Source: AV69 sp036498205 (GTDB lineage Bacteria; Verrucomicrobiota; Verrucomicrobiia; Chthoniobacterales; UBA10450). From it: a stretch of 64,000 nucleotides of DNA. Shown one piece after another: positions 25,529 through 34,043 of the stretch. Within the stretch, counting starts at the first letter, position 1; each line of letters begins with the position of its first letter. The notes beneath the pieces are model-generated. The model ran no database searches. It saw nothing but the letters and a program-made list of their open reading frames with translations, and was not told the DNA's origin. The position numbers and the translations under genes are program-made. The DNA lies in the NCBI GenBank assembly GCA_036498205.1, contig DASXIC010000042.1, forward strand, positions 10,560 to 74,559, in the 5' to 3' direction.

Positions 25529-26296
25529 GTGCTGGAACCCGCGATCAATTTAGTGCTGGCAACGTTAAAGGAGATCCGAGACTCGCAGGAGCGAAAGCCG
25601 CGCGTTTCACGCGAGACTCTTCTGCGCTTTGTCGATGCGAGATTGCAAATGGCCCCGAGCCGGCCTCTCAACAAAGCGACGCGGCTCGAAATTTTGAATT
25701 CGCGCGTTTGCTCCTGCACAAAATGTCCGCACCTGGCAAAATCGCGTACCCAAACCGTGTTTGGGGTTGGCAACCCGGACGCGGAGTTAATGTTTGTCGG
25801 CGAAGCTCCCGGGGCGGACGAAGACCTGCGCGGTGAACCATTCGTCGGACGCGCCGGTCAATTGCTCACCCGCATCATCGAAACGATGGGACTTAGGCGA
25901 AGCGACGTTTATATCGCAAACATTTTAAAATGCCGTCCGGATATGCCGAAAGGCGCCTCCGGAAATCGACCGCCGACGCCGGAAGAAATGCAAACATGCA
26001 TCTCTTACTTGCTCGAGCAGCTCGAAATCATTCAGCCACGCGTGATTGTTGCCCTGGGCGCAACTGCCGTAGAGGGATTACTCGGTGTGAGAAGGACCAT
26101 GCGCGAGCTACGCGGCCGCTGGCATTCATTCAACGATATGCCACTCATGATCACCTATCATCCTTCCTATTTGCTGCGCAACCAGATGCTGAGCGAAAAG
26201 CGCAAGGTTTGGGAGGATATGCTTTCTGTCCTCGAATCGCTCGAGAAACCCATCAGCGAGAAACAGCGGAAATATTTTCTTACCCCTGCGGATTAA
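25529..26296 (+). CDS. Type 4 uracil-DNA glycosylase (iron-sulfur)
   Basis: 255 aa with GTG start, divergent from queA (46 bp). A 55-residue N-terminal extension precedes the catalytic domain. The type-4 signature CTKCPHLAKSRTQTVFGVG includes the first two cluster cysteines, and later cysteines lie in NILKCRPDMP and MQTCISYL; these should bind [4Fe-4S]. GEAPGADEDLRGEPFVGRAGQLL is the uracil-binding motif and ITYHPSYLLR the distal active-site motif. It removes uracil from DNA. Its 3' end overlaps the squalene-synthase gene by 17 bp, convergent. Confidence 0.93.
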   Translation: MLEPAINLVLATLKEIRDSQERKPRVSRETLLRFVDARLQMAPSRPLNKATRLEILNSRVCSCTKCPHLAKSRTQTVFGVGNPDAELMFVGEAPGADEDLRGEPFVGRAGQLLTRIIETMGLRRSDVYIANILKCRPDMPKGASGNRPPTPEEMQTCISYLLEQLEIIQPRVIVALGATAVEGLLGVRRTMRELRGRWHSFNDMPLMITYHPSYLLRNQMLSEKRKVWEDMLSVLESLEKPISEKQRKYFLTPAD

Positions 26297-27257
26297 ACGC
26301 TGCGCGCAAACGATTGGGTGCGCCCAGAGTAATCGCAATCGACGCTACCATGCTTCGCACCTCCGCGCGTGGCACCTTCACCCTTTCTCGCAAGGAATTC
26401 ACGCCGCCCCGGTCGATCAGGCGCAAGGTCCGTGCGCCGATCAACGCCGGAAGAGATGTCGCAACGCGAACGCGCGCCGGGACAATGGAGAGAGAGTAAT
26501 CAATGCCGGCTTCAAGTCCTTTTCGCGATTCCTCAAGCCACCGTCGATACACCACCAGGAATTTCGCGGGCTTCACCAACACCTCTTCCGGCATAACCTC
26601 GGCATCGCGCAACTCGTCTGCGGGAAAATAGCAGCGTCCGGCACTTAAGTCGGTGCCGGCGTCTCGCAGAATATTAACCAGCTGCAATCCGGAACCATAT
26701 CGCCGGCCCCATTTGAGCATTTCGGACGGAGAACGTTTTGCGAAACGATCAAGTTTGCGGAAACAAATACGCGTCCAGAATTCACCGACGCAACCGGCGA
26801 CAAGATAAGTGTACTCGCGCAATTCGTCGGCATTCGCCAAGGCAGCGAATCCGCCCCGCCAGCGTTCGAGATCCAGGCGCTGGCCCCGAGTAATCGTCGC
26901 GAGCAACGTACGGATATCAGCCCTATCTTCCTCCGATAACGCTTCCAGATTTCGAATACAATTCTCAAAACCGAGTATGAGATTTCTTTCCGCTTCATTT
27001 TGCAAGAGCGGGGCAAATCTTCGCCGCAGCTCCTCCGCGACCGATGTGCCATCACCCTGGATCGCATCCGCGGTTCGCCGCAAAAGTTCAATCCTGAGAT
27101 CGATGTCAATCGCCGGAGTGTCGGCAATTGTGTCGGTCGTGCGCGCCAGCAGATAGGCCAGGCCGACCGGCTCCCGCAGATTCCGCGGGAGAAGTCGAAT
27201 GGAAATATAGAAGGACCGCGAAACAGGCCGCAGCAGCTTTAGCGCGCGACCACTCAC
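26280..27257 (-). CDS. Squalene/phytoene synthase family protein
   Basis: 325 aa. The isoprenoid synthase fold is recognised from VSRSFYISIRLLP, the first Asp motif in ARTTDTIADT (DxxxD), YLVAGCVGEFWTRI and the second Asp motif QLVNILRDAGTD. The first motif DTIAD resembles squalene synthases (DTVED) more than phytoene synthases (DDxxDE), so head-to-head coupling of farnesyl diphosphate is my preferred reading. The gene begins inside the stop of a DUF362 gene (ATGA, 4-bp overlap). No hopanoid cyclase or carotenoid gene is in view. Confidence 0.85.
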   Translation of the reverse strand: MSGRALKLLRPVSRSFYISIRLLPRNLREPVGLAYLLARTTDTIADTPAIDIDLRIELLRRTADAIQGDGTSVAEELRRRFAPLLQNEAERNLILGFENCIRNLEALSEEDRADIRTLLATITRGQRLDLERWRGGFAALANADELREYTYLVAGCVGEFWTRICFRKLDRFAKRSPSEMLKWGRRYGSGLQLVNILRDAGTDLSAGRCYFPADELRDAEVMPEEVLVKPAKFLVVYRRWLEESRKGLEAGIDYSLSIVPARVRVATSLPALIGARTLRLIDRGGVNSLRERVKVPRAEVRSMVASIAITLGAPNRLRAAFNPQG

Positions 27258-28285
27258 GGCGAGACGTTTCGAACTTCAATCCGATCGGGGCTGGCATTGC
27301 CGAGTCCCATCAGCGCCGCCGCTTCGACATGCACCGCGCGCTCGGTCAGCGACGGCAGGCTGGCGTGCTTCCGCCATTCCTCAATCTTTTTTAGGGCCAG
27401 GGCGTCGATCGCGACCGGGTCGCGGCTGGCATAGATCGTTGCGTAATGCTCTTGGAAATTCGGACGCGCTTCCGGGCCCCCGGCATACTCGGCCACCAAT
27501 CCATCCATGATGTTGAGCACAACTTTTTTTGCGATCATCGGATCGCTGTAAATTTCAGCCAGGCTGGAAGCGCCAAAGCGAGTTCCCTGGGTGAAACGCC
27601 TCCAATTATCCAGGTTCGGAACAGTCATATTATAGATGCAGCCGGTGATACCGGTGGTTTCGCTATCGCTCATCACCGGAACGTTAATAACTTTTGTCAC
27701 TTCGCTCGTTAGCACGCGCGCGAAATGACTCACACTGCTGGTATTTTCGGTGTCCGAGAGCGGTAACATTGTCCGTCCGACATATTCGTAATCCCCCCAA
27801 ATCAGTTTACCGAGCACCGGTGCACTGACGACCGCCTTCGGGTCGTAACCATCCCGAGGCGCTACGCTAGCGAGTCGATAAGCTTCCGACCGGTATCCAG
27901 CCTCGGCCGCACCCCCGAGGCTGCGATCCCACACGACGATGCTGTTGCGGGCATGCCCAGCGGCGGCAAGTCCGTCGACAATTGCATTAACAATATCGCG
28001 GTGAGTCGTGAAAATTTCTCCGCCGATCGCGGAAATCTTTATCCCGACGGTGTCTTTGGGGGAGACCAACGAATTCCAAGCGCTGGGAATATCCGGTTGA
28101 TTTGTGACCGCGGTGACGAGCCGGTTCACCATCGCTCGAACGACGGCCGGATCGGTCTTGTAGCTCTTGATCGCTGCCGGATTATGCGCGACGTAAACGA
28201 TCGAAGGCGCACCGCCTGGGCGAGGCGACTGCGCAACTGCGATTTGAGTCGCGACTACGATTTGACTAATGAGGAGGAGACGCAC
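27254..28285 (-). CDS. Exported DUF362 domain protein
   Basis: 343 aa, GTG start. The N-terminus is a signal peptide (MRLLLISQIVVATQIAVAQ). The rest matches the DUF362 pattern: DTVGIKISAIGGE, AIVDGLAAAGHARNSIVVWDRS, VINVPVMSDSETTGITGCIYNMTVPNLDNWRR, and VLNIMDGLVAEYAGGP with ASRDPVAIDALALKKIEE. Function of DUF362 is not established. Unlike some relatives there is no ferredoxin-like cysteine cluster. It is upstream of and overlaps (4 bp) the squalene/phytoene synthase gene, and only 17 bp separate it from divergent hemW. Confidence 0.8.
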   Translation of the reverse strand: MRLLLISQIVVATQIAVAQSPRPGGAPSIVYVAHNPAAIKSYKTDPAVVRAMVNRLVTAVTNQPDIPSAWNSLVSPKDTVGIKISAIGGEIFTTHRDIVNAIVDGLAAAGHARNSIVVWDRSLGGAAEAGYRSEAYRLASVAPRDGYDPKAVVSAPVLGKLIWGDYEYVGRTMLPLSDTENTSSVSHFARVLTSEVTKVINVPVMSDSETTGITGCIYNMTVPNLDNWRRFTQGTRFGASSLAEIYSDPMIAKKVVLNIMDGLVAEYAGGPEARPNFQEHYATIYASRDPVAIDALALKKIEEWRKHASLPSLTERAVHVEAAALMGLGNASPDRIEVRNVSP

Positions 28286-28302
28286 GCGGAAAGGACGAGT
28301 TT

Positions 28303-29424
28303 ATGACTGGCGCTCGCGCGCACAACTCAGACGCAATTAGGCACCTTTACGTTCATTTCCCATTTTGCGCGCGGATTTGCCCCTATTGCGCCTTTTACAA
28401 AACACGCGGGAACGCGGCCGATCTGACAAGGTTCTGCACTGCTCTAACAACAGAAGTGGAACGCCTCAGCAAAAGCGTTCGCTTCGAGCTTGAAACGATC
28501 TTTTTCGGAGGCGGAACTCCTACTGTACTGGGGACCGATCAACTCGGATCTTTGCTTCGTTTTTTCCAAGAGGTTTTTGATCTCGGGAAATTGCAGGAAT
28601 GGACGATAGAAAGCAATCCCGGCAGCGTGTCAGCGAGAAAGGCCGTCGTCCTGCGCAAGGGCGGAATTACACGCGTCAGCCTTGGCGTTCAAAGCTGGGA
28701 TAATGGACTTCTTCGTCTGCTCGGCCGCGAACACAACGCCGAACAGGCCCGCCATTCGTTTCGCCTTTTTCGCGAAGCCGGATTCGAAAATATCAGCGTC
28801 GATTTGATGTTTGCGCTTCCAGGACAGACGGAGGCGCAATGGCTGCGGTCGCTGGAGAACACGATCGAGCTCGGGCCGGAACATATTTCCACCTACTGCC
28901 TGACCTATGAAGAAGACACGGAGTTTCTGGCGCGCTTTGAGCGCGGAGAATTTCAAGTCCATGATGAAATCGAAGCGCGCTTTCTTGTAGTCGCGATGAA
29001 ACTTCTTCAATCTGCAGGTTACGAGCATTACGAAATCTCGAACTATGCTCGGGCCGGTTTTCGATCCCGGCACAATCAGGCTTATTGGGGTGGTGCCGAC
29101 TACATCGGCCTGGGTCCGAGTGCATTTTCCACGCGATTTCGCCAGCGCTGGCAAAACGTAACTGACCACCGTGAGTACGCCCGGCGATTAGAAGCGGGCG
29201 AATCGCCGATCGCGTCGGTCGAGAACCTGACGAGCGACATGCAACGAACCGAACGAATCGCTCTGGGATTGCGGACGAACGAGGGAATCGCCAAGGAATT
29301 AATTAACGAAACGGTTCCAGGCGATTTGATCGCTGCCGGCTTGCTCGTAGAGGAGGATGGTCGTTTTCTTTTGACCAGCAGAGGAAAATTGTTGGCGGAT
29401 TCCATAGCGGAGAATCTCCTCTAG
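28303..29424 (+). CDS. hemW: HemW-family radical SAM protein
   Basis: 373 aa. The radical-SAM cluster motif CARICPYCAF (CxxxCxxC) follows YVHFPF, exactly as in HemW/oxygen-independent coproporphyrinogen oxidase-like proteins. The family motifs FFGGGTPT, ITRVSLGVQSWDNGLLRLLGREH, DLMFALPGQT and EHISTYCLTYE are present, and the C-terminal HemW domain follows with HYEISNYARAGFRSRHNQAYW. HemW is thought to be a haem chaperone rather than a true HemN. It is monocistronic, convergent with uppS. Confidence 0.93.
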   Translation: MTGARAHNSDAIRHLYVHFPFCARICPYCAFYKTRGNAADLTRFCTALTTEVERLSKSVRFELETIFFGGGTPTVLGTDQLGSLLRFFQEVFDLGKLQEWTIESNPGSVSARKAVVLRKGGITRVSLGVQSWDNGLLRLLGREHNAEQARHSFRLFREAGFENISVDLMFALPGQTEAQWLRSLENTIELGPEHISTYCLTYEEDTEFLARFERGEFQVHDEIEARFLVVAMKLLQSAGYEHYEISNYARAGFRSRHNQAYWGGADYIGLGPSAFSTRFRQRWQNVTDHREYARRLEAGESPIASVENLTSDMQRTERIALGLRTNEGIAKELINETVPGDLIAAGLLVEEDGRFLLTSRGKLLADSIAENLL

Positions 29425-29445
29425 CAAGGACCCGCTCCAAACAAC

Positions 29446-30159
29446 CTACACTCCCCCATAACGGCGCTGCCGTTTTCCGAAATCATCTACCGCAGCGAAG
29501 AGATCTTTCCGCGTGAAATCGGGCCAAAGTTTGGGCGTGACATACATCTCTGTATAGGAAAGCTGCCAAAGCAGGAAATTTGAAATACGCATCTCGCCGG
29601 AGGTGCGAATGAGCAGGTCCGGGTCGGGATAATACCGGGTATAAAGATGTTTGCTGAACATCTCGGGGTTAATCATCGCCTTGTCGAGGTGCCCCGCTTC
29701 GATTCCTCGCAGCAAACTGCGGACTCCGTCGATAATCTCATCCCGGCCGCTGTAACTGAGCGCAAGGATGAGCGTGAGGCCCGTATTCCGCGCGGTACGC
29801 TTGATCGACTCATGCAAGCGCTTTTGACAGTAGTCTGGCAGATCGTTCAGCCGGCCAATCGCCTGTAGTCGCACGTTTTTCTCGATCAACTCCGGCGTCT
29901 TATCCTTCAGAAATTTTTCCAGCAGCCGCATCAGCGCGAACACTTCGCCTTTAGGGCGTTGCCAGTTTTCCGCGGAAAATGCGTACAGCGTAAGGAATTC
30001 TATTTTAAGCTCGCCACAGCCCTCAACGCACTCGCGCACTGCGTCTGCGCCTTTTTCATGACCTTTGATTCTTGGCAAACCGCGCTGTTTTGCCCAACGG
30101 CCGTTGCCATCCATAATAATGGCGACGTGCCGCGGAACAATTTTGGGCGCGGCGGCCAT
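29446..30159 (-). CDS. uppS: Isoprenyl transferase (undecaprenyl diphosphate synthase)
   Basis: 237 aa. All cis-prenyltransferase motifs are present: HVAIIMDGNGRWAKQRGLPRIKGH, LTLYAFSAENWQRP, LALSYSGRDEI and DLLIRTSGEMRISNFLLWQLSYTE. It elongates farnesyl diphosphate with isopentenyl diphosphate to the C55 carrier lipid of peptidoglycan and O-antigen. It starts 3 bp after the purA stop, so both are in one transcript. uppP, which recycles its product, lies 3 kb away. Confidence 0.96.
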   Translation of the reverse strand: MAAAPKIVPRHVAIIMDGNGRWAKQRGLPRIKGHEKGADAVRECVEGCGELKIEFLTLYAFSAENWQRPKGEVFALMRLLEKFLKDKTPELIEKNVRLQAIGRLNDLPDYCQKRLHESIKRTARNTGLTLILALSYSGRDEIIDGVRSLLRGIEAGHLDKAMINPEMFSKHLYTRYYPDPDLLIRTSGEMRISNFLLWQLSYTEMYVTPKLWPDFTRKDLFAAVDDFGKRQRRYGGV

Positions 30160-30162
30160 GGA

Positions 30163-31431
30163 TCAAAGTACGATAGTTTGGGCCCGGGTTGGGCCAACGC
30201 TGACGATCGACAATCTTGCGCCGGTTAACAGCGAAATTCGCTTCACGTAGTCGCGCGCAAGCTTCGGCAGTTCGGAAAATTTTCGAGCCGCTCCAATCGG
30301 TTTTTTCCAGCCCCGCACTTGTTCGTAAATCGGCTCACAATTAATCCATTGAGCGGAGTCACAGGGCGGCACATTGAGTCGTTTGCCGTTGAGACGGTAA
30401 CCGACGCAGACCAAAATCGGATCGACGGTGTCAAGCCCATCGAGATTCGTGATGGCGAGGTCATCGATGCCATTGATCATTGTGGCATAGCGTGTTGCGA
30501 CCGCGTCAAACCAGCCGCAGCGGCGGGCGCGCCCGGTGGTGGCGCCGAATTCGCGCCCCATCTCGTGCAACATTTTTGTCACCCTCGCATCTTCTGTGGG
30601 AAGCGGGCCTTCGCCGACGCGAGTGGTGTAGGCCTTCATAACTCCCACCACGCGATCCATCCGGTGCGGAGGAACGCCGCTACCCGTGCACGCTCCGCCA
30701 GCCGTCGTATTCGATGAGGTAACGTAGGGATACGTCCCGTGATCGATATCCAGGAATGTGCCTTGAGCGCCTTCGAACAGAATCTCACGTCCACGTTGTA
30801 AGGCTCGATGGAGGTAGACAACGGTATTCTCGACAAACGGGGCGAGCACCTCACCAGCGGAAAGATATTGCTGATTAACCTGGTTAAATTCAATCGGCTT
30901 CGCCCCGAATGCGCGCAGAACGGCATTATTCTCCCGTATCTTTCCTTCAAGTTTCTTGCTGAATAAAGAGGGCTGAATCAGATCGGAGATACGCAATCCC
31001 GTCCGGGCGGCTTTGTCGCCATAGGCTGGACCGATCCCACGTTTGGTCGTCCCAATTCGAGCACGGCCTTTGCGCAGCTCGCGTTGTTCGTCCAAGGCGC
31101 GGTGATAAGGCAGCACCAGATGTGCGGCGTCGCTGATGAGCAAATTGCGATCAATCCTGATCCCTACCTTTCGTAACCCGACAATTTCCTCGACCAGCGC
31201 AATCGGATCGATGACCACGCCGTTGCCGATCACGCAAACTTTATTGCGGCGCAGAATCCCGGAAGGGATCAAATGCAAAATGTAAGTCTTTCCCCGATGA
31301 ATGACGGTATGCCCGGCATTATTACCGCCCTGGCTCCGCACGACGATGTCCGCGTCGGCGGTGAGGACGTCGATGATTTTTCCCTTCCCTTCGTCGCCCC
31401 ACTGCGCGCCAATCAGAATTGTGTTCGCCAT
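30163..31431 (-). CDS. purA: Adenylosuccinate synthetase
   Basis: 422 aa from the ATG at 31431 (MANTILIGAQWGDEGKGKIID). An ATG at 31479 adds 16 residues outside the family's N-terminus, so I trimmed it. The GTP-binding GDEGKGK, the active-site QGGNNAGHTVI, GTTKRGIGPAY, QGTFLDIDHGTYPYVTSSN and GRARRCGWFDAV are intact. It converts IMP and aspartate to adenylosuccinate. uppS is co-transcribed downstream. Confidence 0.97.
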   Translation of the reverse strand: MANTILIGAQWGDEGKGKIIDVLTADADIVVRSQGGNNAGHTVIHRGKTYILHLIPSGILRRNKVCVIGNGVVIDPIALVEEIVGLRKVGIRIDRNLLISDAAHLVLPYHRALDEQRELRKGRARIGTTKRGIGPAYGDKAARTGLRISDLIQPSLFSKKLEGKIRENNAVLRAFGAKPIEFNQVNQQYLSAGEVLAPFVENTVVYLHRALQRGREILFEGAQGTFLDIDHGTYPYVTSSNTTAGGACTGSGVPPHRMDRVVGVMKAYTTRVGEGPLPTEDARVTKMLHEMGREFGATTGRARRCGWFDAVATRYATMINGIDDLAITNLDGLDTVDPILVCVGYRLNGKRLNVPPCDSAQWINCEPIYEQVRGWKKPIGAARKFSELPKLARDYVKRISLLTGARLSIVSVGPTRAQTIVL

Positions 31432-31588
31432 GCTTGTTACCAGACAAAAAATGTTCCCGATGCATCCTGCCGGACACATTCGGGACTACGTCCAAGATTA
31501 AGAGCGGGCCCGCTTGACGCAAGGCTGATTCTTGGTTGCGCAAAAAATTGGTTGCCGCCGAAATGAGTATTTCGTAAACCTTCGTCCC

Positions 31589-31732
31589 ATGCGCACTATT
31601 CTTCTTGTTCTTCTCGTGCTGTTGCTGATCGGCGCTCTGCCCACCTGGCCATACAGCTCGGGATGGGGTTATTATCCGAGCGGCGGTCTAATTCTGTTGA
31701 TCATCTTAGTTTTGGTCCTCGTCAGGGCGTAA
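31589..31732 (+). CDS. DUF3309 membrane miniprotein
   Basis: 47 aa from the ATG at 31589. Two hydrophobic segments (TILLVLLVLLLIGALP and GLILLIILVLVLVRA) flank an aromatic turn, WPYSSGWGYYPSGG, the hallmark of DUF3309. Its function is not known; it is a frequent small inner-membrane protein. It is divergent from purA. A longer frame from 31532 adds basic residues and lacks support. Confidence 0.75.
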   Translation: MRTILLVLLVLLLIGALPTWPYSSGWGYYPSGGLILLIILVLVLVRA

Positions 31733-31876
31733 CCTGCCCGCTACCCGGAGCCGAAGTTTCCGCCGAATCGGGGCGCGAACTCGGCGCCGGGATTGCGCAT
31801 TTTGTGCTGGATCATTGGGGCTAACGCATCATAGTCTCTGCGTTCCCCACAATCCCCCTCCCCAGAAATTCGATTT

Positions 31877-32623
31877 ATGTTCCCCAAGCGGAAGTTATTG
31901 CTGTTTTCTCTCGTCGCCCTTGGAATTCCACTTTCGCTCGGTCGTATAGCTAAAGCTTCTGCGGAGTTGTCTCTGTCCGACGGAACAACATCCGTCTTGA
32001 TAATGGACAATATGCCGGGCGACGCCGATCCGACCCTTGGCTCTATCAGATTTACCGGTACCGTTGGTGCTTTTACCGGTACCTTCGGGACGGGCACGTC
32101 AAAGCCGTTTAGCGGGACCGGTACCCAGCCCCAGCTTGCCTTCACCGCGCCTGACACGACCACGACCAACCTGGGTGGAACGCTCACCATCCTGTTTGGC
32201 GATACCGATTTCGGGCCTGTTCAAAACGGGATCATAAACACCCACATTGGGGGGACCAGCATTCCCTTCCCCCCGGGCGCGAACACGCTCTCTCTGTCGT
32301 CAGGCCAGATTTCTTATCAGACATTCATGGACGCTACCAATTTGAGCCTGGGGTTGGGCAACCAGTTGACGTCGCAGGGTCCGTTCGGAGGTGCAACCTT
32401 TAATGACAACTTGAGCGGCGCCGTCACCTTCGGGGAAAACGTCTCCCTGACTCAGGAAATTGTCATCAACCAAGGCCCGAACATGCTCACCGGTTTTAAT
32501 TCCACACTCCGCATTACCAGCATTCTCACGGCACCGGACGGGGGTTCGGCCTTTGCTCTGTTAGGAGGGGCTTTGGCAGCGATGGAAGTTTGGCGGAGAC
32601 GATTGCGCCAGCGGACGAGCTGA
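31877..32623 (+). CDS. Exported protein with verrucomicrobial C-terminal sorting signal
   Basis: 248 aa. The N-terminus is a signal peptide (about 1-28, ending RIAKASA). The body is low-complexity, rich in Gly, Thr, Ser and Asn and probably beta-structured. The last 30 residues form a sorting tail: APDGGSAFALLGGALAAMEV, then the basic WRRRLRQRTS. This is the layout of the VPDSG/PEP-CTERM class (motif, hydrophobic helix, Arg cluster) that an exosortase/archaeosortase-like enzyme processes. The residue before the P is Ala instead of Val. No exosortase gene is in the window. Near residues 60-85 short FTGT-type repeats occur, matched by 21-bp spaced ACCGGTACC motifs in the DNA. Confidence 0.8.
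   Translation: MFPKRKLLLFSLVALGIPLSLGRIAKASAELSLSDGTTSVLIMDNMPGDADPTLGSIRFTGTVGAFTGTFGTGTSKPFSGTGTQPQLAFTAPDTTTTNLGGTLTILFGDTDFGPVQNGIINTHIGGTSIPFPPGANTLSLSSGQISYQTFMDATNLSLGLGNQLTSQGPFGGATFNDNLSGAVTFGENVSLTQEIVINQGPNMLTGFNSTLRITSILTAPDGGSAFALLGGALAAMEVWRRRLRQRTS
32054..32125 (+). repeat. ACCGGTACC microrepeat, 21-bp register
   Basis: The nonamer occurs at 32054-32062, 32075-32083 and 32117-32125. The starts are 21 and 42 bp apart, that is a 7-residue period in the reading frame (TGT repeated through GFTGTVGAFTGTFGTG and SGTGTQ). The in-frame register suggests internal duplication of a heptapeptide-sized unit. Confidence 0.7.
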
Positions 32624-32644
32624 ACGCTCTTCAGGCAACCATCG

Positions 32645-33046
32645 CTATGCGGGAACGACCCGCACGACCGGCAATGGAAACCGCAACCGCAATTCGTTCT
32701 GAAGATAAATCTCAACGTGATGGAGACCGAATTGCTGAAACTGGATACCTCCAAAATAATGCACGTTGGTGGCATGTCCTTCCATTTCCTTGAGCTCGAA
32801 CTCCACTTCGGCTTGAGCGATCACATGCTGTTCGTCGACTCCGACAATCCGTGAGCGCTGGCGGAATTTCCCCGTCCCGCTGCACCAGCGAGACCAGATA
32901 CAAAGCCGCATATAATTAATCGGCAACGACGGCGCCGGCACGACGTTGACCACGCCGACAAGAGTTTGCATGCCGTTGAATTCGTGACGGACGTCCTCGC
33001 ACAGGAGGCAACTCTGCAGATCAGGAAGGATAGGCTCCGATTCCAT
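32645..33046 (-). CDS. Small hypothetical protein (possibly DUF6941)
   Basis: 133 aa. The visible pattern is LQSCLLCEDVRHEFNGMQTL, VGVVNVVPAPSLPINY, then a predicted beta-rich middle and FQQFGLHHVEIYLQNELRLRFPLPVV. The family guess DUF6941 is from memory of the CEDVR...G...L opening and is weak. It has no signal peptide or membrane helix. It starts 3 bp after the uppP stop on the same strand, so it is likely co-transcribed with uppP, and converges on the sorting-signal gene. Confidence 0.6.
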   Translation of the reverse strand: MESEPILPDLQSCLLCEDVRHEFNGMQTLVGVVNVVPAPSLPINYMRLCIWSRWCSGTGKFRQRSRIVGVDEQHVIAQAEVEFELKEMEGHATNVHYFGGIQFQQFGLHHVEIYLQNELRLRFPLPVVRVVPA

Positions 33047-33049
33047 CTC

Positions 33050-33919
33050 TCAGATGCCACCGTGCAAGAGGAACCAAAACAACACTGTGGCCAGACCGAT
33101 TCGGTAAATTGCAAACAGAGTGAAACCTCGAGTCCTCACCCAATCCATGAACCACGCGACCACACCCAGTGCGACCACAAACGAAACGACAAAACCGATC
33201 GCGAGTACGATCCAATTGTGATTCGTCATAACAAGCGGGGCAAGATTGTCACCGGCGTTGCTTTGATGATGCGGCATAATGGTTTTCAGAAAATCGTACG
33301 CCGTCGCCACGATCATTGTGGGCATTGACAGAAAAAAGGAAAACTCGAGCGCAGCACTGCGTGAAAGCCCGGCAATTTGCCCCGCCGCGATGGTTGACAT
33401 CGACCGGGACGTTCCGGGAAAAACCGCGGACGTAATCTGGGCAACGCCAATCCAGGCGGCTTGCAGCAGGTTCATGTCTTCCATGCGCTCCGTGCGTGGC
33501 CGACGGCAGAACAGGTCCACCAACCACATGATCACACCGCCGATCAACAAAGCCCAGGCCATCACCCAAAGATTTTCGAGATTCTGACCGATCTGCTTTT
33601 TCAATAGAAAAGCCGGTATGGCCGTGATTACAAAAGCGATCAAAGTAAGTCCAACCGGATGAGTGAGGGCGTTGCGATCGCCGCTTTCCCCGCGCGGGAA
33701 AGTTGAGATGAATTTCACAATCCGGTGGCGGAAATAAACCGGAAGAGCGAGGATCGCACCGAGCTGGATCACGATCGTGTACATTTTCCAGTAGGCATCC
33801 TGGAGATCCAGATGCAGAGCTGCCTCGGTTATGCGCAGATGCGCCGTGGAACTGACCGGCAGAAACTCCGTTAGGCCCTCGACGAGGCCGAGAAAAAACG
33901 AAAGGAGAAAATCATTCAT
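33050..33919 (-). CDS. uppP: Undecaprenyl-diphosphatase UppP (BacA)
   Basis: 289 aa polytopic membrane protein (about eight helices). Both catalytic loops are intact: GLVEGLTEFLPVSSTAHL near residue 12 and AVFPGTSRSMSTIAAGQIAGLSR near residue 165. It dephosphorylates undecaprenyl diphosphate outside the cytoplasmic face to recycle the carrier lipid; loss confers bacitracin sensitivity. A small hypothetical gene follows with a 3-bp gap. Confidence 0.95.
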   Translation of the reverse strand: MNDFLLSFFLGLVEGLTEFLPVSSTAHLRITEAALHLDLQDAYWKMYTIVIQLGAILALPVYFRHRIVKFISTFPRGESGDRNALTHPVGLTLIAFVITAIPAFLLKKQIGQNLENLWVMAWALLIGGVIMWLVDLFCRRPRTERMEDMNLLQAAWIGVAQITSAVFPGTSRSMSTIAAGQIAGLSRSAALEFSFFLSMPTMIVATAYDFLKTIMPHHQSNAGDNLAPLVMTNHNWIVLAIGFVVSFVVALGVVAWFMDWVRTRGFTLFAIYRIGLATVLFWFLLHGGI

Positions 33920-34043
33920 CGGCCTTCAGTCTACGCCAACGTAATCAGTGTCATTCCAAGCGGTTGGGTGATTCAACGCGGCGAAACTAGAACGCACTCG
34001 TTAAAGCGCAAGCCGCATCCGCGTATGCATCGGGCCACTCTTT

